Notes: a model not told the origin generated them from the sequence alone. A stretch of DNA of 5,467 nt from a bacterium (GCA_023246535.1 JAHFIF010000070.1:697-6163), one strand, 5' to 3'; shown: positions 1 to 5,038, numbered from the stretch's first letter. Numbers and translations are program-made.

Positions 1-110
1 ATCGATTTCGACTGGATCGGCGTCGGCACCTTGAAATTATTGCGGTCGAGCGCCGCCAACAAGCCCGGGGCGATCCCCAAGCCGTCAAAACGTAAAACTG
101 AGTCTTGCAT
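1..110 (-). CDS. DEAD-box RNA helicase, N-terminal fragment (runs off the window)
   Basis: Only the first 36 codons are present, read from the ATG at 110-108 towards base 1. The peptide begins MQDSVLRFDGLGIAPGLLAA and continues with NFKVPTPIQSKS. This is the Q motif of DEAD-box ATP-dependent RNA helicases: an upstream aromatic residue (F8), the G-L-G/L-L-x-A-L helix, then P-T-P-I-Q, whose Gln contacts the adenine of ATP. The Walker A and DEAD motifs lie outside the window, so the subfamily (RhlE, DeaD or CshA type) cannot be set. These cytoplasmic enzymes unwind RNA duplexes in ribosome assembly, mRNA decay or cold response. The start is chosen because the Q motif sits about 30 residues in, as is usual. 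A purine run (GGGGA, 129-125) lies 14 nt upstream, rather far for a ribosome-binding site. Confidence 0.87.
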   Translation of the reverse strand, partial: MQDSVLRFDGLGIAPGLLAALDRNNFKVPTPIQSKS

Positions 111-300
111 AATGTTTTTTATTTTCCCCGGCGTGAGCGCAGCGGCTCGCCTTTCTCAGGCAAACATAAATTATAATTGCAGTGACCGCCGCAACCGATG
201 CAATAAAATTGATCAGATCGAAGAGGCCTTGCGCCTTGGCGCCGAGGATGATGTCCTACCCTACCATAAACCGGCAAAAAAATCAAGGCTTTGACGGCAA
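111..300 (-). promoter_or_regulatory. Intergenic leader region upstream of the helicase, with a -10 box and a GC hairpin
   Basis: This 190-bp gap separates the end of the transglycosylase gene from the helicase start. On the minus strand a perfect TATAAT lies at 175-170, with no good -35 at 16-18 bp. Transcription would start near 163 and give a leader of about 50 nt. That leader contains an imperfect GC-rich hairpin (130-151, seven pairs with a 2-nt bulge and a 6-nt loop), which abuts the GGGGA purine run at 129-125. The hairpin could therefore affect ribosome access, but this is inference. One minus frame is open through 255-85 and encodes a hydrophobic stretch; it has no usual start codon. 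Confidence 0.35.
276..294 (-). terminator. Weak terminator-like hairpin after the transglycosylase gene
   Basis: Six bases past the stop codon of the 301-1893 gene, the minus strand reads TCAA-AGCC-TTGA followed by seven T. The stem has only four base pairs, so this is much poorer than the other terminators in the window. Its position just after the stop and its uninterrupted T-run are the only support. Confidence 0.3.
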
Positions 301-1893
301 TTACGGGTTGGTCGCGGCCGGCGCCGAACCGTAAGCGACGGCGGAAGGCGCCGCGGCGCTCGCCGCCGACGCCACCGTCACCGTGTTGGCCGGCGCGTTC
401 GGCGTGGCAAAGAAACCGGCGGCCAGCATGTCGTAGACGCGGCGCAGTTTGACCACGTAACCGGCGGTTTCAGCGAAGAGCCAGGAGTTCTTGATCTTGG
501 CTGCATTGGCAACGGCGGTCGCGCGTTCGGCAACCGCTTGCGCCCGTTCGCTTTTGAGCGCCTTGGCTTCGGCCAACTTGGTTTTCGGGGACTTTAATTT
601 CTTATCGATGACCGCGATCCGCGACTTAAGCGCGGCCGCCTTGCTCGTCAACGCAGCGTAAGTGGTGGCATGCGAAACGGACCAAGCGTCGCCCCAGGCC
701 TGGATGGCTTTTTTGACGCGTCCCGAACCGCCGTTATAGCCGGCGGCAATGTATTCGGCCGCTTCGCCTTTGTTGCTGGAGTAGATGTCGCGGATCTTCT
801 GCGGCATGTCGGCCAGGATCATGTCCAAGTACGCCGCCTCGGCCTTGATCGCGTTCTTATGGTCGGCCATGCCTTTGGCAAAATCCGGGATCAGTCCCAG
901 GTCGGTGCGCTTGGTCACCATGATCTTATAGGTCGAAGGAATGAATTGGACCATGCCGCGCGCGCCGGCCGGAGAAACGACGTTGCCCAGCGCGCCTTCC
1001 TTGTTGATCGCGAGCTTCACCAAGAAGCGGCCCAGCGCATCCTCGGAATTGTTGTCTTGATAAATTTGACTGTCGGCGTTCTCAATGACGGCGATCGCTT
1101 TGATGAGATACGGATCGATGACCGCGGTCAGCGGCTGGCCGGGAAAGGCGCGGGAAACAATGTTCTTGGAATTCAAATCGTCGAACGCGTCCTTGATGAG
1201 CGACGAAAGATAATCGGAACCGGCGGCGAGCGTTTCCGTCGAATACAATTCGCTGTTGTACGGGACGTAATAGGAGAAGACCGGCTTGTATAATTTTTTC
1301 CGCTTGACGGTCGTCTGCGCCATGGTCGCCTGCACCGCGCCGACGACGACCGTGTTGGGGTCGTTGTCGCGATAGGCCGTTTGATAGCCGGCGAGCGTGA
1401 CAATGGGGACGGTCGGACCGTTATTGTCGGCGGAAAAATATTTGGCGCCGCGCGTGCCGCCGTAGACCGTGACCGTGTCGTCGGCTTTGTTCCAGATCGC
1501 GAGCGCGGCGGCGGTCGCGGCCGTCTTTGACGCCAGCGGTTTTATTTTTCCCTCTTTGCTTTTAAAATCGGCAAGTACCGGCGAGAGCAAATTCTTCCCC
1601 CGCTCGACCGCTTCGAGCGCGGTCATTTTTTGCGGCGCGGGCGGAGCAGGCTCCGGCTGCGGTTCGGGCGTTTGGATGGCGGAGGCCGGCGACGGCGCCG
1701 TCAGAGATGGTGTCGCGACCGGGGCGGGAACAGCCGCGGGCGTCGGTGGCGCGGCCGCAGCCGACGGCGGAACCCAGGTTTTGGGATCGGGGTTGCCGAC
1801 GAGCGGCGCATAAACAGGAACATCCGCCGCCAATGCCTGGCGGCCAGTGAATGCGGCGCAAAGACAAAAAACAATAACGATTATTCGTCGCAT
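301..1893 (-). CDS. Secreted lytic transglycosylase (SLT-fold domain), 530 aa
   Basis: This is a probable exported peptidoglycan lytic transglycosylase, cleaving the MurNAc-GlcNAc bond in the envelope. Residues 1-22 form a signal peptide (MRR, hydrophobic core, ALA|AD). Residues 40-90 are a Pro/Ala-rich low-complexity linker. Residues 95-250 form a region I do not recognise. The SLT core follows at about 260-400: IKAIAVIEN with Glu271 as the likely catalytic acid, SPAGARGMVQFIPSTY at 307-322, and the conserved Tyr-Asn segment YIAAGYNGGSGRV at 381-393. Residues 413-465 are Ala/Lys-rich and probably a helical hairpin, and the C-terminal 30 residues are again Ala/Pro-rich. The distance from Glu271 to the SPAGA motif (about 36 residues) is longer than the usual 12-15, indicating an insertion. 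Glu299 is a less likely alternative catalytic residue. The ATG at 1893 is chosen because it begins a textbook signal peptide. The gene appears monocistronic. Confidence 0.87.
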   Translation of the reverse strand: MRRIIVIVFCLCAAFTGRQALAADVPVYAPLVGNPDPKTWVPPSAAAAPPTPAAVPAPVATPSLTAPSPASAIQTPEPQPEPAPPAPQKMTALEAVERGKNLLSPVLADFKSKEGKIKPLASKTAATAAALAIWNKADDTVTVYGGTRGAKYFSADNNGPTVPIVTLAGYQTAYRDNDPNTVVVGAVQATMAQTTVKRKKLYKPVFSYYVPYNSELYSTETLAAGSDYLSSLIKDAFDDLNSKNIVSRAFPGQPLTAVIDPYLIKAIAVIENADSQIYQDNNSEDALGRFLVKLAINKEGALGNVVSPAGARGMVQFIPSTYKIMVTKRTDLGLIPDFAKGMADHKNAIKAEAAYLDMILADMPQKIRDIYSSNKGEAAEYIAAGYNGGSGRVKKAIQAWGDAWSVSHATTYAALTSKAAALKSRIAVIDKKLKSPKTKLAEAKALKSERAQAVAERATAVANAAKIKNSWLFAETAGYVVKLRRVYDMLAAGFFATPNAPANTVTVASAASAAAPSAVAYGSAPAATNP

Positions 1894-1903
1894 AATTATT
1901 TAC

Positions 1904-1932
1904 AGTATATCGTTTTTCAGCTTGGTTTTTAA
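1904..1932 (-). promoter_or_regulatory. Promoter of the transglycosylase gene
   Basis: On the minus strand, TTAAAA (1932-1927, 4 of 6 to the -35 consensus) is separated by exactly 17 bp from TATACT (1909-1904, 5 of 6 to the -10 consensus). Only 10 nt lie between the -10 box and the ATG at 1893. The predicted 5' leader is therefore only about 4-5 nt, with no room for a ribosome-binding site. A perfect TTGACA lies further up at 1943-1938, but no -10 box sits at the right distance from it. Confidence 0.5.
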
Positions 1933-1961
1933 GATTATGTCAAAGGTTGCCGCCGCAAGAT

Positions 1962-1995
1962 AAACAAAAACGGCCATGTCTGGCCGTTTTTGTTT
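1962..1995 (-). terminator. Perfect 15-bp hairpin terminator (symmetrical) after the 2002-2475 gene
   Basis: Arms 1962-1976 and 1981-1995 pair over 15 consecutive bases around the 4-base loop TGTC. The GC core CGGCCA/TGGCCG is flanked by A-runs on one side and T-runs on the other. It begins 6 nt past the stop codon of the minus-strand gene. The A/T flanks are symmetrical, so it could terminate transcription in either direction, but only a minus-strand gene is there to need it. Confidence 0.9.
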
Positions 1996-2001
1996 TAAGA
2001 T

Positions 2002-2475
2002 TTACAAGCTAGAATCGGTTCCACTGCCCATCGGTTCAACCGGCGTGGCGCGGCAGGCTTTGGCATCGGTGCCAAAAGTTTTCCAAGCCGCTTTGTTGGC
2101 GGTCATGTACGTCATGCGCGCCGTTTTCGCCGAAGCGTTAAACGTTTTCCAAGCCGCTTTGATCGCAGCATTCCGATCCTTGGCGACGGTGATGGTCCAA
2201 GCCGCGGCCAAATCGGAGGCGCGCTTTGTGAACGCGGCCGAGATCGCCGTCGACTTAGCCGCGAAGGCGGAAGAAACAGCCGCTTCGCGCTTAGCCACGG
2301 CGGCCGCCGCGCACGGCAGATCGACCGTCTTTTTGACCGCCGGCTGATGCATGCCGGTCGGCGCCGGAGCATTCGTATTGGTCGAATAATTGTCCTGGGC
2401 CAAGGCCGCGCCGGCCGAAAGCGCCATGCTAGCGACCATCGCGCCGATGATTAACTTTTTAAACGATTTCGTCAT
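2002..2475 (-). CDS. Secreted Ala-rich helical repeat protein of unknown function, 157 aa
   Basis: I recognise no named family. Residues 1-26 are a clear signal peptide (MTKSFKK, hydrophobic core, AALA|QD), so the protein is exported. After a flexible Asn/Pro/Thr-rich stretch (27-48), residues 51-141 are Ala- and Lys-rich with no helix breakers and should be almost wholly alpha-helical. An aromatic residue after small residues recurs at an 11-residue step: SSAF (Phe71), SAAF (Phe82), AAAW (Trp93). KAAWKTF then occurs twice, at 106-112 and 128-134, 22 residues apart. The only two cysteines, Cys55 and Cys141, bracket the helical region and could be joined by a disulfide. Similar short Ala/Trp-rich exported proteins seem, from memory, common in Candidate Phyla Radiation genomes; this was not checked. 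Function could be structural or envelope-binding. The ATG is set by the signal peptide; no ribosome-binding site is visible. It stands alone between its own -10 box and terminator. Confidence 0.8.
   Translation of the reverse strand: MTKSFKKLIIGAMVASMALSAGAALAQDNYSTNTNAPAPTGMHQPAVKKTVDLPCAAAAVAKREAAVSSAFAAKSTAISAAFTKRASDLAAAWTITVAKDRNAAIKAAWKTFNASAKTARMTYMTANKAAWKTFGTDAKACRATPVEPMGSGTDSSL
2078..2161 (-). repeat. Direct repeat inside the Ala-rich protein gene (2 x 18 bp, 66 bp apart)
   Basis: The 18-mer gttttccaagccgctttg occurs at 2078-2095 and again, identical, at 2144-2161. The offset is 66 bp, exactly 22 codons, so both copies encode the same KAAWKTF segment in frame. Identity at every base, including third codon positions, suggests a recent duplication or conversion rather than only protein-level selection. 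Confidence 0.85.
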
Positions 2476-2621
2476 ATAGAAATGACTAAGAATAATTATT
2501 TATGTTAATTGCATTATACACCCGCGCTAATCTAGACGTGTCCGCCTGATTAATCTTACCTATTCACCGTTATCTAACTGGCCTCAATCAGACACCAACC
2601 GGCGAACGCGATTTCCCATAT
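2476..2621 (-). promoter_or_regulatory. Non-coding gap with a consensus -10 box for the Ala-rich protein gene
   Basis: A perfect TATAAT lies on the minus strand at 2518-2513, predicting a start near 2506 and a leader of about 30 nt. No convincing -35 is found at 16-18 bp; a GACA-containing hexamer at 2544-2539 would need a 20-bp spacer. Nothing resembling a ribosome-binding site precedes the ATG at 2475. The rest of the gap, up to the tgt terminator, shows no gene or structure that I can support. Confidence 0.45.
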
Positions 2622-2661
2622 TAAAAATACGCCGCCCCGAGTACTGGGCGGCGTATTTTTA
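2622..2661 (-). terminator. Strong hairpin terminator after tgt
   Basis: Arms 2622-2637 and 2646-2661 pair over 16 bases, with a GC-rich core (GCCGCCC/GGGCGGC) and five T on the exit side in either direction. The loop is 8 nt. On the minus strand it begins 27 nt past the TAA at 2691-2689. It is not next to the in-frame TGA at 2808-2806, which lies about 145 nt earlier. This placement supports the TAA as the ancestral end of tgt. Confidence 0.88.
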
Positions 2662-2688
2662 CGAAATGGCTTCGATTAAAAAGCGAGG

Positions 2689-2805
2689 TTAAATTTTTCC
2701 GTCTTTGATCAGCTCGCGATATTTTTCGACTTGGGTGTTCATCCAAAAAACATTATGTTCGGAGACCGTGCCCAAACCGGTCAGCTCGCGGGCTTTGATG
2801 AGGTG
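2689..2805 (-). pseudogene. tgt: C-terminal tail of tgt, in frame beyond the TGA
   Basis: Reading on in the same frame past the TGA gives 38 further codons, starting HLIKARELTGLGTVSEHN and ending at TAA (2691-2689). This matches the expected C-terminal part of bacterial TGT, which continues from the Cys cluster through Y-L-x-H-L and ends in a helix with an invariant zinc-binding His. The His of SEHN falls exactly 25 residues after the third Cys, the C-x25-H spacing of the TGT zinc site. The segment is coding-like throughout and free of frameshifts, so the interruption is recent, tolerated by readthrough, or an error in the sequence. If the TGA is decoded, this is simply the end of a 378-residue protein. 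Confidence 0.85.
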
Positions 2806-3825
2806 TCACAAATAGGAGCGCGTGTAGCCGGTGCAGACGCGGCAGGCGCAATTCTTATCAAGCGGCTTCAGCTGCTTCATATACATGACCTTGTTGAGGT
2901 CGATCTTGCCTTCGGAGGTGAACGCCGTGCCGCGGCGGCCGTAATGAGTGGGCGCGATGCAATCGAAAGTGTCGACGCCGGACTTCATCGTCGGCAAAAT
3001 GTCGTCGGGGTGTCCGATGCCCAGCAGATGCCGCGGCTTGGCTTCCGGCAGTTCGGCAAAGACCCATTTAAGCATGTTGACCATCTCGGATTTTTCCGCG
3101 CCGAATTCGCCGCCAATGCCAAAGCCGTCGAACGGCAAGCCGCCGATCACCTTGGCGCTTTTGACGCGCAGGTCGCGGAAGCGGCTCCCCTGCACGATCC
3201 CGTAGAGCGCTTGGTCGGTCTTTTTCGCCGCCAAACAGATCTTCGCCCAGGCATGGGTCTTCTCGAGCGACTTGGCGATGTATTCCTTGTTGGCCGAAGG
3301 CGGCGTGCATTCGTCAAAGGCCAGAATGATGTCGGCGCCCAATTTTTCCTGGATGCGGATCGATTCGACCGGACCAAGGAAAATTTTGCGCCCGTCGACC
3401 GGGGACGTGAATTCAACGCCCTTGTCGGTGATCTTCAAGTGCTGCGGCTGGGCGCCGGTTTTAACCGTCGGCTTTTCCTTTTTGTTGGGGATCTTGGACG
3501 TTCCCTGGTCGTGGCCGAAACCCAAACTAAAGACCTGGAAACCGCCGGAGTCGGTCATGACCGGATGGTTCCAATTCATGAACTTGTGGATCCCGCCCGC
3601 TTTCGCCACCACGTCCTCGCCCGGGCGCAAATGCAGGTGGTAAGTGTTGGAAATGATGAGCGGCGTTTTGACCGCTTCCAAGTCCTCGGACATGAACATT
3701 TTGGCGTTCGCCAACGTCGCCACCGTCACGAACGACGGGGTCTCGATGGCGCCGTGCGGGGTCGTTAAAATCCCGACGCGGGCGGCGCTTTTCTTGGATT
3801 TTTTGATGATTTTAAAGTCGATCAT
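2806..3825 (-). CDS. tgt: Queuine/preQ1 tRNA-guanine transglycosylase, cut short by an in-frame TGA
   Basis: TGT exchanges guanine-34 of GUN-anticodon tRNAs for preQ1 (bacteria), the entry step of queuosine in tRNA. Counting from the ATG at 3825, the family landmarks are all present: TPSFVTVAT at 30-38, MTDSGGFQVFSL at 90-101 with the general-base Asp92, AFDECTPP at 169-176, YGIVQGS at 208-214, and FDCIAPTHYGRRGTAFT with nucleophile Asp288. The zinc cluster CACRVC has Cys326, Cys328 and Cys331. The frame then meets TGA after RSYL, giving 339 residues against about 370-390 for the family, without the fourth zinc ligand. An extra Lys-rich loop of about 25 residues follows the DSGGFQVFSL motif. 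An upstream in-frame ATG at 3927 is rejected because it adds 34 residues lying in the inverted repeat and unlike any TGT. No ribosome-binding site precedes 3825. As cut, the enzyme is probably unstable or inactive; with readthrough it would be normal. Confidence 0.92.
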   Translation of the reverse strand: MIDFKIIKKSKKSAARVGILTTPHGAIETPSFVTVATLANAKMFMSEDLEAVKTPLIISNTYHLHLRPGEDVVAKAGGIHKFMNWNHPVMTDSGGFQVFSLGFGHDQGTSKIPNKKEKPTVKTGAQPQHLKITDKGVEFTSPVDGRKIFLGPVESIRIQEKLGADIILAFDECTPPSANKEYIAKSLEKTHAWAKICLAAKKTDQALYGIVQGSRFRDLRVKSAKVIGGLPFDGFGIGGEFGAEKSEMVNMLKWVFAELPEAKPRHLLGIGHPDDILPTMKSGVDTFDCIAPTHYGRRGTAFTSEGKIDLNKVMYMKQLKPLDKNCACRVCTGYTRSYL

Positions 3826-3833
3826 ATATAATC

Positions 3834-3934
3834 GGCGGTTTTGGATATTTTTATTTTTGAAGCGAGAACAGGTGCCGCAGGCATGCGGATCGACATGACT
3901 TCGCAGCGAAAAAATAAAAATGTCCAAAACCGCC
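3834..3934. repeat. 25-bp inverted repeat in the divergent tgt/deaminase spacer
   Basis: Arms 3834-3858 and 3910-3934 are complementary over 25 positions with a single G-T pair (3846/3922). Each outward-facing end reads AAAAATRTCCAAAACCGCC. The 51-nt interior holds a small hairpin, CCGCA-GGCA-TGCGG at 3875-3888. One arm lies 8 nt from the tgt ATG; the other lies about 60 nt from the deaminase ATG. No T-run follows either arm, so this is not an ordinary terminator. It could be a shared operator or promoter pair, a cruciform, or a relic of a small palindromic mobile repeat. No clear target-site duplication is visible. Confidence 0.9.
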
Positions 3935-3956
3935 TCAAGCTTGGATACTACCTGAT

Positions 3957-3983
3957 TTGCGCGTTTTGTCCAAGGGTTATATC
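3957..3983 (+). promoter_or_regulatory. Possible promoter of the deaminase-kinase operon
   Basis: TATATC (3978-3983) resembles a -10 box, and TTGCGC (3957-3962) is a partial -35 at a short 15-bp spacing. The ATG at 3994 follows only 10 nt later, so the leader would again be about 4-5 nt with no ribosome-binding site. The support is the AT-rich box in a GC-rich context and its similar placement to the transglycosylase promoter. Confidence 0.35.
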
Positions 3984-3993
3984 ATTTCAAACT

Positions 3994-4482
3994 ATGAACG
4001 AACCATATATCCGCCCTCTGTGGGACGAATATTTCATGAATATCATGCAGGCGGTCTCGACCCGCGCCACTTGCGACCGAGGACGCTCCGGCTGCATCAT
4101 TGTCCGTGACAAGCATATTCTCGCGACCGGCTATGTCGGTTCCCCACCCGGCCTGCCGCATTGCGACGAGGTCGGACATCAGATGAAAACGACGATCCAC
4201 GAGGACGGGCATCAAACGCAGCATTGCGTCCGCACGATCCATGCCGAGATGAACGCCATCGTCCAGGCGGCGCGCATCGGCGTTTCCCTCGAGGGCGCCA
4301 CGCTTTATTGCCGCATGACGCCGTGCGCCACTTGCGCCCGCTCGATCATCGGCGCCGGGGTGAGACACGTTATTTGCGAAAAGCGCTACCATGCCGGCGA
4401 AGAAAGCGAAAAGATGTTCGAACAAGTCGGGATTGAACTTGATTTCATGACCGCGGAAATGCAGAATTATGCCAAACAATAA
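3994..4482 (+). CDS. comEB: dCMP deaminase (ComEB-type cytidine/deoxycytidylate deaminase), 162 aa
   Basis: This enzyme deaminates dCMP to dUMP, the substrate of thymidylate synthase, in the cytoplasm. From the ATG at 3994 the family motifs appear in order. RGRSGCIIV (29-37) is followed by ATGYVGSPPGLPHC (44-57), which lines the nucleotide pocket. HCVRTIHAEMNAI (77-89) contains the zinc/catalytic triplet His83-Ala-Glu85, and TPCATC (109-114) supplies the zinc ligands Cys111 and Cys114. Cys57 and the His77/Cys78 pair match positions often used for a second structural zinc in this family, but that is inferred. The length is typical. An upstream in-frame ATG at 3841 lies inside the inverted repeat and adds 51 non-homologous residues, so it is rejected. 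The stop overlaps the start of the next gene by 14 nt, implying co-transcription and coupled translation. RibD-like or guanine deaminases share the fold, but the GYxGxPxGxxHC motif favours dCMP deaminase. Confidence 0.92.
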   Translation: MNEPYIRPLWDEYFMNIMQAVSTRATCDRGRSGCIIVRDKHILATGYVGSPPGLPHCDEVGHQMKTTIHEDGHQTQHCVRTIHAEMNAIVQAARIGVSLEGATLYCRMTPCATCARSIIGAGVRHVICEKRYHAGEESEKMFEQVGIELDFMTAEMQNYAKQ

Positions 4483-5038
4483 CGTCATCATCGGCATTGT
4501 CGGCGAGATCGCTTCGGGCAAAGGCACGGCCGCCGAATATCTCAAAGAAAAATACGCCGGGACGATCTTCAAATTCTCCACCGTCATGCGCGACGTGCTC
4601 AACCGCCTCTATCTGCCGCAAACGCGGGAAAATCTGCAGGCGATCTCGCTGGCGCTGCGGCAAACATTCGGCCAAGACCTCTTCGCCAAAACAATGGCCC
4701 GCGACGCCGCCGCCTCAACGTCGGAAGTAACGATCATCGACGGGATCCGCCGACCGAGCGATATTTCGGAACTGGCAAAACTCCCTTCGTTTCATCTCAT
4801 CACGATCGCCGCCGACGAAAAGATCCGCTATGAGCGGGTCAAGCAGCGCAACGAAAACCCCAACGACGCGGAAAAGACCTGGGAACAATTTCAAAAAGAG
4901 GCGCAAGCGGACACCGAGGTCACGATCCGCACGATCGCCCCGCTGGCCGAATACACGATCGAGAACAACGGCGACCGGGCGGCGCTTTATCAGGCGATCG
5001 ACGCGGTCATCGCTAAAATCCAAAACCTCCCCGCCTAG
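4469..5038 (+). CDS. P-loop nucleotide kinase-like protein (dephospho-CoA kinase / NMP kinase superfamily), 189 aa
   Basis: This is a P-loop kinase of the nucleoside-monophosphate kinase superfamily; the substrate is unknown. Walker A is GEIASGKGT at 12-20 (Lys18), directly after a hydrophobic first strand, VIIGIV. Residues 35-46 (KFSTVMRDVLNR) resemble the substrate-binding helix. VTIIDGIRRPSDI (87-99) is a second strand ending in a charged Asp-Gly-x-Arg-Arg motif, as seen in dephospho-CoA kinase-like proteins. YERVKQRNENP (121-131) is a plausible Arg-containing lid. The C-terminal segment (146-180) resembles the closing helices of the fold. It lacks the canonical features of CoaE or adenylate kinase, so neither name is given. 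Its start overlaps the dCMP deaminase gene by 14 nt, and this pairing suggests a deoxynucleotide or nucleotide-salvage role. A weak GGAA lies about 10 nt before the ATG. The stop (TAG) lies in a hairpin. Confidence 0.8.
   Translation: MPNNNVIIGIVGEIASGKGTAAEYLKEKYAGTIFKFSTVMRDVLNRLYLPQTRENLQAISLALRQTFGQDLFAKTMARDAAASTSEVTIIDGIRRPSDISELAKLPSFHLITIAADEKIRYERVKQRNENPNDAEKTWEQFQKEAQADTEVTIRTIAPLAEYTIENNGDRAALYQAIDAVIAKIQNLPA

Noticed and set aside
31..294. An 87-codon plus-strand open frame at the left end
   Set aside because: It overlaps the helicase Q-motif frame on the other strand and the helicase leader; its peptide has no domain character.
670..1293. A 207-codon plus-strand open frame inside the transglycosylase gene
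   Set aside because: It is antisense to the SLT catalytic core, has no recognisable motif, and reads as a GC-bias shadow.
2806..2808. TGA read as glycine (alternative code 25)
   Set aside because: Only one in-frame TGA is seen across all genes, glycine is encoded by GGN throughout, and the position normally holds Arg or His. A point mutation or sequencing error is simpler.
2731..3768. A 345-codon open frame on the plus strand antisense to tgt
   Set aside because: It is the mirror of a strongly coding GC-rich gene. Its peptide is Arg/Val/Asp-rich without family motifs, whereas the minus strand carries every TGT motif.
3841..3993. Upstream ATGs (3841 plus, 3927 minus) as starts of the deaminase and tgt, both reading MDIFIF
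   Set aside because: The shared MDIFIF arises only because both lie in the arms of the inverted repeat. The added residues are not part of either family, and good family-consistent starts exist at 3994 and 3825.
3826..3993. A preQ1 riboswitch upstream of tgt
   Set aside because: The spacer forms a long symmetrical hairpin rather than the short H-type pseudoknot with an A-rich tail, and no match to the class cores could be traced by eye.
3982..4602. A 206-codon minus-strand open frame opposite the deaminase
   Set aside because: The plus strand encodes the HAE and PCxxC zinc motifs in order; the minus frame has no supporting feature.
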